Source: Streptomyces sp. AA1529 (GTDB taxonomy: Bacteria > Actinomycetota > Actinomycetes > Streptomycetales > Streptomycetaceae). Taken from it: a stretch of DNA of 64,000 nucleotides. The DNA lies in contig NZ_ALAP01000103.1 in assembly GCF_000280905.1 (NCBI RefSeq), positions 62,001 through 126,000 of the forward strand, in the 5' to 3' direction. This document shows positions 19,001 to 27,125 of this stretch, piece by piece. The notes under the pieces were generated by a model. That model ran no database searches, had not been told where the DNA came from, and worked only from the letters and a program-made list of their open reading frames with translations. The translations under genes and the position numbers were made by a program. Position 1 is the first letter of the stretch. Each line of letters opens with the position of its first letter.

Positions 19001-19813
19001 GTCGGCCATCTGTTCGGCCCGGAGGACCTGATCGTCCACGACGAGTGGAGCCACGACAGCACGGTGCGTGGGTGCATCCTCTCCGGGGCGCAGCGCAGGC
19101 CGTTCCCGCACAACGACTGGGAGGCGCTGGACCGCATCCTCGCGGCGAGCCGCCACCGCTACCGTCGTGCGCTGGTCGTCATCGAGGGGGCCTACAGCCA
19201 GGACGGGGACATCCCGGAGCTTCCCCGCTTCATCGAGGTCAAGCAGCGGCACCGCGCCATGCTGATGATCGACGAGGCGCACTCGCTCGGCGTGCTCGGT
19301 GCCACCGGCCGCGGGGTCGCCGAGCACTTCGGCGTCCGGCGGGCCGACGTCGAGCTGTGGATGGGCACCCTCAGCAAGGCGATCGGAAGTCTCGGCGGCT
19401 ACATCGCGGCGCGCCGTCCGCTGATCGAGTACCTCAAGTACACCGCGCCGCTGCACATCTTCAGCACCGGGATCTCACCGGCCAACACCGCGGCCGCCCT
19501 GGAGGCGTTCCGGGTCATCCGCGACGAGCCCGAGCGCGTGACGCGGGTGCGGCAGCTCGCCGAGCACTTCCGGTCCCGGGCCCGGGATCTCGGTCTGGAC
19601 ATCGGCGTCTCCCGGGCATCGGCGGTGATCCCGGTCATCGTGGGCGACTGGAACAAGACCATGGCGCTGTCCGACGCGCTGCTGGAGCAGGGCGTCAACG
19701 TCATGCCCATCGGCTACCCCGCGGTGCCGCGGGACGCCTGCCGTCTCCGCTTCTTCATCAACGCCGACCACAGCGAAGCCGACCTCGACCGTTCCCTCGA
19801 CCTTCTGGTGTGA
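13028..19813 (+). CDS. redL: RedL hybrid synthase: AL-(ACP)-ACP-KS-AT-ACP-OAS
   Basis: 2261 residues, GTG start. Approximate domains: fatty-acyl-AMP ligase 1-560; a carrier-like fold 610-690 in which the serine position is Tyr649 (FDYPRL); true ACP, Ser753 in LDSKQA; KS 810-1222 (Cys971, His1106, His1145); AT 1330-1640 (Ser1425 in GHSVG; HAFH 1524-1527, the malonyl signature); ACP, Ser1788 in LDSLM; and a PLP alpha-oxoamine synthase 1880-2261 with Lys2117. It activates dodecanoate, extends it once with malonyl-CoA and condenses with glycine to give 4-keto-2-undecylpyrroline. The extra degenerate carrier is the only oddity. Confidence 0.95.
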   Translation: MTPEPIETHWQGAEPATVAGLLRRRLELTPHAVAYRFLSDTGGTSESWDYAELDRRARAVAAHLQQARLEGEPVLLLHPPGLDYIASFFGCLYAGAVAVPAYPPQSARFGQTVQRLAGIARDSGATHALTTRAVRDAAHGTPEEAARLGLDRLCWVTEDELRDAQADRWAEPSTTSESLAFLQYTSGSTAAPKGVMVSNGNLVRNLRSSHLRLELDSAAGMVSWLPPYHDMGLIGGLLTPMYGGFSSHLMAPMTFVQRPLLWLETLSETRASMSVAPNFGFEQCLRRITEQQRDALDLRDWRLALNGAEPVRADTLERFAGYFGPAGFDRRALVPCYGLAEATLMATGIGPGEPPTERSVDARALATGAVLDAGPECDRVTRVVGCGPAVPDARVAVVDPAERQRVESDRIGEVWLAGPSVALGYWNRPGLSAETFGAQLADEPGRSWLRTGDLGFQQDGQLYLVGRTTDMVVVQGRNVYPHDVELTVEQASEAARPDCGAAFGLPTPGGEQLALVYEVGRGTEDLAAVLARLRTALAEEHEISPHTLALVRHSSVSKTTSGKVQRQTTRRDFLDLRMSVVAASVARDAGAPTGDTGVPPRSPELSGLSVTARRSRITALVREAIEEAGGSATEAGPEQGDLASLGFDYPRLLELVAVLEQRLGVRVAVGELLVAPEVDTLVELCLDELRGARQQPAPGGSDRQAALRGAGAGRETNGEELEAWLHERVAHRLGLPVSVVDPTRTLSSLGLDSKQAVAVASELGERLGRRLPTGAVFDHPTIRDLAARFGTGHPAHASAVPRRGGPADPDEPIAIVGIGCRFPGAPDLDSYWRLLLDGRDAVGEIPPGRWNPREAGTSDQGGFLDAVDEFDARFFGISAREALRMDPQQRMLLEVAWQTFEDAGIAPDRLAGSDTAVVVGVSSQDYGQLQLASPRETDVYAATGNAPAMAANRLSYFFDLRGPSFVVDTACSASLAGVHMACQSLRRGESRIALAGGANLLLAPGLSAALLDGEMLSPGGRCRTFDDAADGYVRGEGVGLLCLKPLSDALADGDRIHATVTGSALAHGGRGNGLTAPRSSAQRTVITGALAQAGVEPARIDYVEAHGTGTPLGDPVEWEALAEVYGGTERKEPCLVGSVKTNIGHLEAAAGVAGLIKAALVVGRREVPPLLHLEKPNRLLDWEASGLSVPTRRRSLPSRDTARAGVSSFGFGGTNVHLIVEAPPAGPSTAGAAREEEPVTVPRPAHTLCLSAHTSSALTTLAHRYRTHVAAHPDAPLAGLCRTANTGRTHLGQRAAVTFGTAAELDSGLSALAYGEASTAVARGGAGRPVPRVAFLFSGQGTQYPGMGRELYECHGAFADTLDRAERIARPLLGVSLRDLLFDEDGGERLRRTEYCQPALVAFSVALARVWASAGVRPGAVLGHSVGAIGAACVSGVLSLEDALTLAVERGRLMGAQPGEGRMVACLGESDAVRTAAADFPWVSVAAVNADRHLVLSGPTDDIRAVRERLEEQQTDVRMLTVSHAFHSRLMDGAAAPLREALEGLAFDRPAIPWVSDATGELAGEVDADYWVRHMLGTVRFADAFATLRGLGYDAFVEVGPHPALLSSGRALTQDRATDSGELLWLPSARRDRGEWATLLGSLGRLHCAGGDIDWRGLDPEDAQPTVPAPHTVFEREAYWFTPSAAEPAAGGGPRHPETAGHDGAGLPGGGEFPGATGRAPSPPAASSGPSSGDPAGMRLARDGVAAEDGATSGVAEVVLDSVARVCGFPAAQIPLHARLVLDLGLDSLMRTDLQRRISARFPLEAERLRHSLPDEPTVRDVIDLLLSAGAGGSVAGLPADPSAAGPGRAAAPGDLPSHPAVEPQLPVRQEYAIEEWQEYAELQDRLRQTVAHGENPYGRTHEGFNSGIVTVDGREAVNFAAFNYLALSHHPRVRQAAKDAIDTYGTSSSATPLLFGETPLHHELDAEIASFLGTDDAIVFAGGHATNVATVGHLFGPEDLIVHDEWSHDSTVRGCILSGAQRRPFPHNDWEALDRILAASRHRYRRALVVIEGAYSQDGDIPELPRFIEVKQRHRAMLMIDEAHSLGVLGATGRGVAEHFGVRRADVELWMGTLSKAIGSLGGYIAARRPLIEYLKYTAPLHIFSTGISPANTAAALEAFRVIRDEPERVTRVRQLAEHFRSRARDLGLDIGVSRASAVIPVIVGDWNKTMALSDALLEQGVNVMPIGYPAVPRDACRLRFFINADHSEADLDRSLDLLV

Positions 19814-19815
19814 TC

Positions 19816-20889
19816 ATGGGTAACCACAACACTGAACTCTCCGCGGCCGACACGGCTCACGACCCCTCCGAAGGCGCGGCCGATGTGCTGGTCACCGGTG
19901 CCAGCGGCTTCATCGGCGGCCATCTCACCCGACGCCTGGCCGCACGTGGCCACCGTGTCCGGGTCCTGGTGCGGTCCGGCAGCGACCGTTCCGGGTTCGC
20001 CGACGTCGCCGACGAGATCGAGACCGAGATCGGCGACCTCGACGATCCGGACAGCCTGTGCCGTGCCGCCAAAGGGGTCACCACGGTCTACAACTGCGCG
20101 GGCGTCTCCGCCGACTGGGGGCCCTGGGAGGACTTTCACCGGGTCAACGTCGTCGGCGCGAAGCGGGTCGTCGAGGCCGCTCACCAGGCGGGCACGGTAT
20201 CCCGGGTGCTGCATGTGAGCACGACCGACGTGTACGGCTATCCGAAGCAGCCGTGCGACGAGTCGGCCGGCGGCAAGGACATCGGTCTGCCGTACAACCG
20301 CAGCAAGCTCCAGGGCGAGCGGGCCGTGCGCAAGGCGGCGGGTGAGACCGGGATGCGGGTGACCATCGTGCGTCCGGTGTCCGTCTACGGCCCCCGCAGC
20401 AAGGACTTCGTCATCGAGATCGGGAATCTGCTGCTGCAGAAGCAGATGCTCTACATCCGGGGCGGGAACGTCCCCGCCGGCCTGCTCTACGTCGACAACG
20501 CGGTCGACGCCATGATCGCCGCGGCCACCTCGGACGAGACGGTCGGCAAGGCCTACAACCTCCGCGACCCCGAGCGGACGACATGGCGCCAGTACGTGGA
20601 GGCGCTCGCGGAGGGACTGGGGGCCAAATCCCCGCGGCTCAACCTGCCCGCCCCCGTGGCCACCGCCGCCGCAACCCTCTCCGAGAAGATCTACGGCGCG
20701 CTGCGGATCACCTCCCGGCCAGTCCTGACCCGTCACACCGTCCACCTGTTCGACCGTGATCAGTCCTACGGCATCAAGCAGGCACAGCGGGACTTCGGGT
20801 TCGAGAGCCCGGTCGGCTTCGCCGAGGGCATGCGCCGGACCCTGGCATGGCTCGACTCGCCCGAGGGACGTGAACATGTCGTCCGCTGA
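19816..20889 (+). CDS. redK: RedK, extended short-chain dehydrogenase
   Basis: 357-residue NAD(P)-dependent extended SDR. The dinucleotide-binding motif TGASGFIGGH is near the N-terminus, and the catalytic pair is Tyr and Lys in the segment GLPYNRSKLQGE. It reduces the 4-keto-2-undecylpyrroline made by RedL; loss of water then gives 2-undecylpyrrole. It starts two bases after the redL stop and overlaps redJ by 14 bases, so the order RedL-RedK mirrors the order of catalysis. Confidence 0.92.
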   Translation: MGNHNTELSAADTAHDPSEGAADVLVTGASGFIGGHLTRRLAARGHRVRVLVRSGSDRSGFADVADEIETEIGDLDDPDSLCRAAKGVTTVYNCAGVSADWGPWEDFHRVNVVGAKRVVEAAHQAGTVSRVLHVSTTDVYGYPKQPCDESAGGKDIGLPYNRSKLQGERAVRKAAGETGMRVTIVRPVSVYGPRSKDFVIEIGNLLLQKQMLYIRGGNVPAGLLYVDNAVDAMIAAATSDETVGKAYNLRDPERTTWRQYVEALAEGLGAKSPRLNLPAPVATAAATLSEKIYGALRITSRPVLTRHTVHLFDRDQSYGIKQAQRDFGFESPVGFAEGMRRTLAWLDSPEGREHVVR

Positions 20890-21697
20890 GATCCCTCCCC
20901 GCACACCGTCCTGGTTCCCCGGTCCTGCCGCGGAAGGCGGACCCGCACCGGTGCGGCTGGTCTGCATTCCGTACGCGGGCGGCACGGCATCGCTCTTCCG
21001 GGAGTGGCAGCGGCATCTGGGACCCGGAATCGAAGTGGTACCGGTCCAGTTGCCGGGACGCGGCCTGCGGATGCGGGAGGAGCCGTACCAGGCGACGGCG
21101 CCGCTCGTGTCGGATCTGGCCTCCGCGCTCGAGGAAGCCGGACTCTGCCGGGACTACGCACTGTTCGGCCACAGCATGGGCGCCCTCCTCGCCTACGAGC
21201 TGGCGTGCGAGTTGCGGGAGCGGGGCCGCCAGGAACCGTGTCACCTGTACGTCTCCGGCAGCAGAGCGCCTCATCTGTACGGGAGGCGCGCGGACCACCT
21301 GCTGTCCGATGACGAACTCCGCGCACTCGTCCAGGACCTGGGCGGTCTCGAGCGGGACCGGGCCGTCGACGCGGCCTACTTCGAGCGCAGACTGCCCGTC
21401 CTGCGTGCGGATCTGCGGGTGTGCGAGACCTACCGATGGCGGCCCCGCCTCCCGCTGCGGTGTCCGATGACCGCCTTCTCCGCCTCCCGGGACGCCCTCG
21501 CCTCCGCCCCGCAGACGGAGGCGTGGCGCGAGTACACCACGGGCTCCTTCCTCCGCCACCACCTGGAGGGCGGCCACTTCTTCCTCGACGGCGGGCACAC
21601 CCGGGAGCGGCTGCTGCGCAGCCTGTACGACGAGCTCGCCGGAGCCGGCGCCGATCTGCACGCTCCGGCCGCCGAGCCCCAGTCCGCCACTGCGTGA
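20876..21697 (+). CDS. redJ: Type II thioesterase RedJ
   Basis: 273-residue alpha/beta hydrolase of the GrsT type. The nucleophile is Ser100 in GHSMGA, the C-terminal catalytic His lies in LEGGHFF, and IPYAGGTASLFREW is the characteristic N-terminal segment. It releases acyl groups from carrier proteins, either dodecanoyl from RedQ for use by RedL or stalled chains. It is translationally coupled to redK. Confidence 0.92.
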   Translation: MSSAEIPPRTPSWFPGPAAEGGPAPVRLVCIPYAGGTASLFREWQRHLGPGIEVVPVQLPGRGLRMREEPYQATAPLVSDLASALEEAGLCRDYALFGHSMGALLAYELACELRERGRQEPCHLYVSGSRAPHLYGRRADHLLSDDELRALVQDLGGLERDRAVDAAYFERRLPVLRADLRVCETYRWRPRLPLRCPMTAFSASRDALASAPQTEAWREYTTGSFLRHHLEGGHFFLDGGHTRERLLRSLYDELAGAGADLHAPAAEPQSATA

Positions 21698-21708
21698 AGG
21701 AAATCCCC

Positions 21709-22797
21709 ATGGATGTTCTGAACCTCGCCACAGCCGCCCGCAACCGCATCGAGGAGCCGGTCACCGGGCTTCTGCAGATACTGAAAGTCCTGGGCAATCC
21801 CCGGCTGCCGGTGCTCCTCGCCCTGTCCAAGGGCTTCATCGAACCCACCTACCGGCTGGCGTTCCTGGCCTCCGCGTCCAACACAGGGGTGCTGCGCTGC
21901 CTCGCGTCGCGCCCGTGCGACCTGGAGACGCTGGCCGAACGGCTCGCCGTCGGCCCGGCGGAGAAGCACCGGCTCCGGGCCTGGCTCGACATGGGCGTCA
22001 AGCTCGGCGACCTCGGCACCCGCGAGGGCTGCTACCAGCTCGCCAGCCTGCCCGCCAAGTTCCTCGCCCAGCCGCAGAACGATGCCGTGGCCGCCGCGCT
22101 GGAGGAGGTGATCCGCTTCCATGTGCCCGCTCTGCTGCACGGACCCCGGATGCTGCGGGATGGCGAGCGCTTCTCGCTCGACGACCAGGACGGCGCCGTC
22201 ATCGCCCGTTCGACCCGCGTCGTGGAGTCCTTCGTCGAGGCGGCCGTGGACCAGAACCTGGAACGCTCGCTTCCCGTGCGCCTGCTGGAGGTCGGCTGCG
22301 GCAGCGGGACCTACGTGCGCCATGCCGCCCGGCGCAATCCCAGGCTCACGGCACTCGCCATCGACATGCAGAAGAGCGTCGCCGACCAGGCGGCCGCCAA
22401 CATGAGCGCCTGGGGGTTGGCCGACCAGGTCGAGACCCGGCAGGGAGACCTGCGCGAACTGGATATGGAGCCGCAGTTCGACCTGATCACGATGCACAAC
22501 AACATCTACTACTTCCCGCCGGACGAGCGCGTCGAGACGCTCCGCCGGGCCCGTCGGCTGCTCGCACCGGGCGGCAAGCTCCTGCTGACCACCTCCTGCC
22601 AGGGCGGCAACGCCGGTTTGGAAGCGCTCAACCTCTGGTTCCACTTCTCCGACTTCGGAGGTCCGCTTCCGCAGGAGGGCGAACTCACGGCGCAGTTCCA
22701 GGAGGCCGGGTTCACCGATGTCGTGGTGACCCAGGTGATTCCGGGCGAGCAGTTCCGCGCCTGCACGGGCACCAACGCGCGGCTCGCGCCGAACTGA
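21709..22797 (+). CDS. redI: O-methyltransferase RedI (MBC branch)
   Basis: 362-residue SAM-dependent methyltransferase. The N-terminal half (about 1-165) is a helical dimerisation domain of the O-methyltransferase class. The Rossmann domain follows, with the SAM motif LLEVGCGSGTY near residue 191 and the acidic strand LTALAIDMQ. It methylates the hydroxyl of 4-hydroxy-2,2'-bipyrrole-5-carbaldehyde to give the methoxy group of MBC. The ATG has a GAAGGAAA ribosome-binding site. Confidence 0.9.
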   Translation: MDVLNLATAARNRIEEPVTGLLQILKVLGNPRLPVLLALSKGFIEPTYRLAFLASASNTGVLRCLASRPCDLETLAERLAVGPAEKHRLRAWLDMGVKLGDLGTREGCYQLASLPAKFLAQPQNDAVAAALEEVIRFHVPALLHGPRMLRDGERFSLDDQDGAVIARSTRVVESFVEAAVDQNLERSLPVRLLEVGCGSGTYVRHAARRNPRLTALAIDMQKSVADQAAANMSAWGLADQVETRQGDLRELDMEPQFDLITMHNNIYYFPPDERVETLRRARRLLAPGGKLLLTTSCQGGNAGLEALNLWFHFSDFGGPLPQEGELTAQFQEAGFTDVVVTQVIPGEQFRACTGTNARLAPN

Positions 22798-22816
22798 GCA
22801 GTCAGGAGACCTCACG

Positions 22817-25525
22817 ATGACGACACAGCCGAAGACCGGCGCCCCGGAGACCGGCCCGTACGCCCAGCACGTGGTGGTACTCGGCGAGGGGCCACCGCCC
22901 GATCCCGCCCTCCTCGGCGGGAAGGCCGCCAGGCTCGGCGAGATGCTCGCCGACGGCTTGCCGGTGCCTCCCGCCCTCTGCCTCTCCACGGCACTGTTCA
23001 CCGCGTTCCTGGAGGAGAGCGGTCTGGCCGACGAACTGCGCGTGCTCGACGGTCGCTCGGCGCGGGAGCGGGTGCTGGCCACCGAGATCCCCCCGCCGAT
23101 CGCCGATGCGATCCTCGCCGGATACGGCCGGTTGGGGCGCTGCCGCGTGGCCGTCCGTTCCTCGGCGCCGCGGGAGGATTCGGCGGAGCAGTCGTTCGCG
23201 GGCCAGCACGACACGGTTCTGGACGTGGCCGACGACGCAGCGCTGCTGGACGCGGTCCGCACCTGCTGGGGCTCGCTGTGGTCCGACCGGGCCACGGCCT
23301 ACCGTGCGGCCGACGGCCTGGCCGGGGGCATCGCCGTCGTCGTCCAGGAGATGGTGCACTCCGACGTGAGCGGTGTGGCCTTCACCGTGGACCCGGTCAG
23401 CGCCCGCCCGCACCGGATCGTCGTCGAGGCGTGCCGGGGGCTGGGGGAGGGGCTGGTGTCCGGCCGGGTCTCCAGCGACCACTTCGTGGTGGACGACCGG
23501 ACCCTGGAGGTCGTCGAGGAGCGTGTCCGCCACAAGGTGACCCAATGCGCGCCGCTCGGATCCGGGAAGATCGGGATGACCAGGGTCGAGGCGGCGGCTC
23601 GCAACGTCCCGTGTCTGAATGCGGAGCAACTGGCCGAACTCTGCGAGCACGCCCTGTTCCTGCGCCGCAGGTACGCCTGCGAACAGGACATCGAGTGGGG
23701 CATGCGTGCCGGGAAGCTCTGGTTCTTCCAGACCAGGCCGATCACCACCGGTCCCGAGGGGGAGGGCGGAGGCACACACACGGGCCCTGCCACCCCCTAT
23801 GTGACTCCGCAGCAGGAGCGGGTCGAGCAGGGAACTCTCTGGTCGCGGATGGACATCGGGGAGATCTTCGTCGGGCTGATGACCCCGCTGGGCCAGAGCT
23901 TCGCACGTTACTACCAGCAGCATGTCCATCTGGACTGCACCTCGGCGCTCGGCGCGCGGGTCACCGGGGACCCGGACCTGCCGATGGGCTATGTGCAGGG
24001 ACACGTCTACCTCAACATCTCCTACAGCGCCCATGTGATGGCCCAGTGCCTGCCGACGCGCGATCAGTGGCGATTCACCAGCAGGTTCGTGAGCGAGGAG
24101 GTGGATCTCACCGGCTACGAGAACCCGTTCGGTGAGTTCCCGGGAGGCGTCGCGGACGCGCTGTCGATCCTCTTCTGGCTGCGGTCGACCGCCAACGAGG
24201 CCACCGACATGAAGGCGCGGGCCGAGCGGATGTCGTCCTCGCGCACCTATGAATTCGACCGCGACCGGGCTCTGGATCTGACCCGGATGAGCCGCCGCGA
24301 GCTCGATGCGGAACTCCGGCGCCGCTTGGCGTACTTCCACGACATGCACGTGGGATACATGCCGTACTACATCCACGCCTTCGGCTTCTACGCGGTGCTG
24401 GCCGAACTGTGCAAGCAGTGGCTCGGCAGCGAGGGCGACAACCTGCAGAACCGCGTGAAGACGGATATGTCGAATCTGCGGACCGTGGAGTCGGCCAAGG
24501 AGATCTGGGCCGTGGCCCAGGCGGCCAAGGACCGCCCACGGGTGCTGCGGATCATCGCCGAGACCCCCTTGGAGAGCGTGGCGGCAGAGCTGCGTGCCGA
24601 CGAGGAGGGGGCGCTGTTCTGGGAGGAGTGGGTGGATCCCTTCCTGCGGGACCACGGCACCCGGGGGCCCCAGGAAATGGAGATCACCCACCCCCGCTGG
24701 ATCGACGACCCGTCGTATGTCTTCCAGATGATCAGACGCTATGCCGCGGACGGCTACTCCAGCGACGACATCCTCCGGCGCAGCGGCGGCCACCAGGACA
24801 TCACCTCGCACACGGCGCTGGAGCGGCTCTCGCTGCCCAAGCGGAAGGCCGTGGAGACGGTGATCGCGATGTACCGGACCTACAGCGAACTGCGCGAGAT
24901 CACCCGGATGTCGATGATCACTTCGATCTGGCTGGTGCGCAACGTGGTGTACGAGGTGGGCAGGCGGCTGCTGGAGGCGGGCGTGCTGCACTCCATGAGC
25001 GAGGTGGCGTATCTCGACTTCGAGGACATCCGGGGCTATCTCGCCGGTACGGCGCCGGAATCCGAGGCCTTCGGCCGGCCCCGCATCGAACAGGCCCGCC
25101 GGCTGCACGAATACCACAAGCGGTTGCCGGAACCACCGCTGACCTTCGTGGGGGAGTGCGATCCCACCGCCGCCGTCCGGCCCGTCCCCGACGGGGAACG
25201 TCTCGAAGGGCTCGGCTCCAGTCCCGGACGCGTGGTGGGCAGGGCCCGCGTGATCGAGGAACTCGTCTGGCAGGCCGATGAATTCCAGGCCGGAGAGATT
25301 CTGGTCACCCGCTACACGGATGCGACATGGACTCCGTTGTTCGCCATCGCGGGCGGCGTCGTCACCGACATCGGATCGATGCTCTCGCACAGTTCGATCG
25401 TCTCGCGGGAATTCAATGTGCCGTCGGTCGTGAACACCAAACACGCGACGCAGGTCATCCGCACCGGTGACCTGATCGTGGTCGACGGGGACGCCGGCAC
25501 GGTCGAGGTCGTCGAGAACCCCTGA
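22817..25525 (+). CDS. redH: RedH, PEP-synthase-like prodiginine condensing enzyme
   Basis: 902 residues built like PEP synthase/PPDK: an N-terminal ATP-grasp domain (LGGKAARLGEML and AVRSSAPREDSAEQSFAGQ cores), a central region unlike the PEP-binding barrel, and a C-terminal mobile phosphohistidine domain with His858 in MLSHSSIVSRE. It activates MBC by phosphoryl transfer and couples it to 2-undecylpyrrole to form undecylprodigiosin. It follows redI after 19 bases. Confidence 0.94.
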   Translation: MTTQPKTGAPETGPYAQHVVVLGEGPPPDPALLGGKAARLGEMLADGLPVPPALCLSTALFTAFLEESGLADELRVLDGRSARERVLATEIPPPIADAILAGYGRLGRCRVAVRSSAPREDSAEQSFAGQHDTVLDVADDAALLDAVRTCWGSLWSDRATAYRAADGLAGGIAVVVQEMVHSDVSGVAFTVDPVSARPHRIVVEACRGLGEGLVSGRVSSDHFVVDDRTLEVVEERVRHKVTQCAPLGSGKIGMTRVEAAARNVPCLNAEQLAELCEHALFLRRRYACEQDIEWGMRAGKLWFFQTRPITTGPEGEGGGTHTGPATPYVTPQQERVEQGTLWSRMDIGEIFVGLMTPLGQSFARYYQQHVHLDCTSALGARVTGDPDLPMGYVQGHVYLNISYSAHVMAQCLPTRDQWRFTSRFVSEEVDLTGYENPFGEFPGGVADALSILFWLRSTANEATDMKARAERMSSSRTYEFDRDRALDLTRMSRRELDAELRRRLAYFHDMHVGYMPYYIHAFGFYAVLAELCKQWLGSEGDNLQNRVKTDMSNLRTVESAKEIWAVAQAAKDRPRVLRIIAETPLESVAAELRADEEGALFWEEWVDPFLRDHGTRGPQEMEITHPRWIDDPSYVFQMIRRYAADGYSSDDILRRSGGHQDITSHTALERLSLPKRKAVETVIAMYRTYSELREITRMSMITSIWLVRNVVYEVGRRLLEAGVLHSMSEVAYLDFEDIRGYLAGTAPESEAFGRPRIEQARRLHEYHKRLPEPPLTFVGECDPTAAVRPVPDGERLEGLGSSPGRVVGRARVIEELVWQADEFQAGEILVTRYTDATWTPLFAIAGGVVTDIGSMLSHSSIVSREFNVPSVVNTKHATQVIRTGDLIVVDGDAGTVEVVENP

Positions 25526-25620
25526 CCGAGAAGCGGCGGGTCAGCGGTGAGCGGGCCCGGTGCCGAGGTCAGGATCACCCGCCGGTACTCGGTGGGGCAA
25601 TCGTAGGAGAGAGGGACTGC

Positions 25621-26973
25621 ATGATTCCCGATATGTGGTATCCCGTGGCGATATCCGGGGATGTCACCGACAAAAAGCCGAAGGGTATCCGCCGACTCGG
25701 TGAAGAGATCGTCCTCTGGCGCGACATCGACGGGAAAGTGGTGTGTCAGGGGGCCCGGTGCCCGCACAAGGGGGCCTGGCTCGGCGACGGCCGGATGAAG
25801 GGCAACGCGATCGAGTGCCCGTACCACGGCTTCCTGTTCAACCCCGAGGGCACATGCACGCTGACCCCGGCGATGGGCAGGGACGCCCGCATTCCCGGCT
25901 CGTTGAAGGTGCCGGTGTATCCGGTCCGCGAGAAGCACGGCCTCATCTGGGTGTGGTGGGGCGATGACCGTCCGGAGAACGAACTGCCGGAGATCATCGC
26001 GCCCCGGGAGATCAAGGAGAACGACCGGGTCTACGACACGATCTCCTGGGACAAGCCGGTGCACTACACCCGGTACATCGAAAGCGTCCAGGAGTTCTAC
26101 CACGTGACCTACGTGCACCGGGATCACTGGTTGAACTGGTTGGACTTCATGTTCCTGTACGGGACGAAGAAGAAGTTCGGACTGGACGGCAAGGAGAACT
26201 ATCTCAAGGCCACCATGATCCACAACCACCACGTGGAGACGGACGACGACGGAATGACCTTCCGGTACTCGTTCGACCACGGGGAGGAGGACAACCCCGA
26301 GCGGAGCATCCATTACGTCATCACCTTCTCCTTCCCGTGCATGGTGCACGTGGAGACGGAGGCGTTCGCGACGACGTCGTGGTTCTCGCCCATCGACGAG
26401 GAGAACACCGAACACATCTTCCGGGTCTACGAGTTCCCCCAGCTCAAGCCGATCCTGCGGCACGAGAAACTGCGGCGTGCGATGTCCACGCTCCAGTGCT
26501 ACCTGGAGAAGTTCGTCCAGGACCCGCAGGACTTCAAGATCATGGCGCAGCAGGAGCCCCGGATCAGCGGTGGCGGGGTGAACAAGTTCATCCCGGTGGA
26601 CGAGATGAACGCCAAGTTCATCAAGACCCGCGCCAGGCTGCTCCGGGAGGCCAGGGAGCGCCGCGAGGGAACCGCCGGGGCCGCGGACGTGTCCGACGGC
26701 ATGGTCGGCGAGCTGGACATGGCGACCGACGAGGCCCGTGCGGGACAGCAGTCCACCGCGGCCGAGACCAAGAGCCGCGCTCCTGCGCGCTCGAACGGCC
26801 GGTCGCGCAACGGCACGTCCGCCGGCCGGAACGGCGGCTCCCCGCGCAACGGGGGCGCCAACCGGAACGGCCACGTCACCGGCGACGGGAACGGCGCGAA
26901 CAACGGATCGGCTGCACCCGAGTCCGAGGAGGTGAGGAACTGGTCCGAGGACCGCGCGGCAGCGCGGTCCTGA
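25621..26973 (+). CDS. redG: Rieske oxygenase RedG (oxidative cyclase)
   Basis: 450-residue Rieske non-haem iron oxygenase. The [2Fe-2S] ligands are Cys47, His49, Cys66 and His69. The mononuclear iron site includes His161 and His166 in the segment EFYHVTYVHRDHW. RedG-type enzymes cyclise the undecyl chain of undecylprodigiosin; ring size (streptorubin B versus metacycloprodigiosin type) cannot be read from sequence. The last 80 or so residues are an Asn/Gly/Arg-rich, probably disordered tail absent from typical Rieske enzymes. GGAGAGAG precedes the ATG, and the gap to redH is 95 bases. Confidence 0.93.
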   Translation: MIPDMWYPVAISGDVTDKKPKGIRRLGEEIVLWRDIDGKVVCQGARCPHKGAWLGDGRMKGNAIECPYHGFLFNPEGTCTLTPAMGRDARIPGSLKVPVYPVREKHGLIWVWWGDDRPENELPEIIAPREIKENDRVYDTISWDKPVHYTRYIESVQEFYHVTYVHRDHWLNWLDFMFLYGTKKKFGLDGKENYLKATMIHNHHVETDDDGMTFRYSFDHGEEDNPERSIHYVITFSFPCMVHVETEAFATTSWFSPIDEENTEHIFRVYEFPQLKPILRHEKLRRAMSTLQCYLEKFVQDPQDFKIMAQQEPRISGGGVNKFIPVDEMNAKFIKTRARLLREARERREGTAGAADVSDGMVGELDMATDEARAGQQSTAAETKSRAPARSNGRSRNGTSAGRNGGSPRNGGANRNGHVTGDGNGANNGSAAPESEEVRNWSEDRAAARS

Positions 26974-27125
26974 GCACGGCAGTTCCGGACGGAGGCGGCG
27001 CGGTGCGGTCCTGTGCGACACGGGGCCGCACCCCCGGCGGCGCCGCGACGGCGCCCTCGCCGCGCGGTCCGTCCGCCCAGCACCGACAGCCCACAGGGTC
27101 AGCAACCACTCGATGAGGAGAGCGC

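Noticed and set aside
25540..25572. Two GTCAG motifs before redG
   Set aside because: They are 28 bases apart rather than on the 11-bp phase of the SARP repeats.
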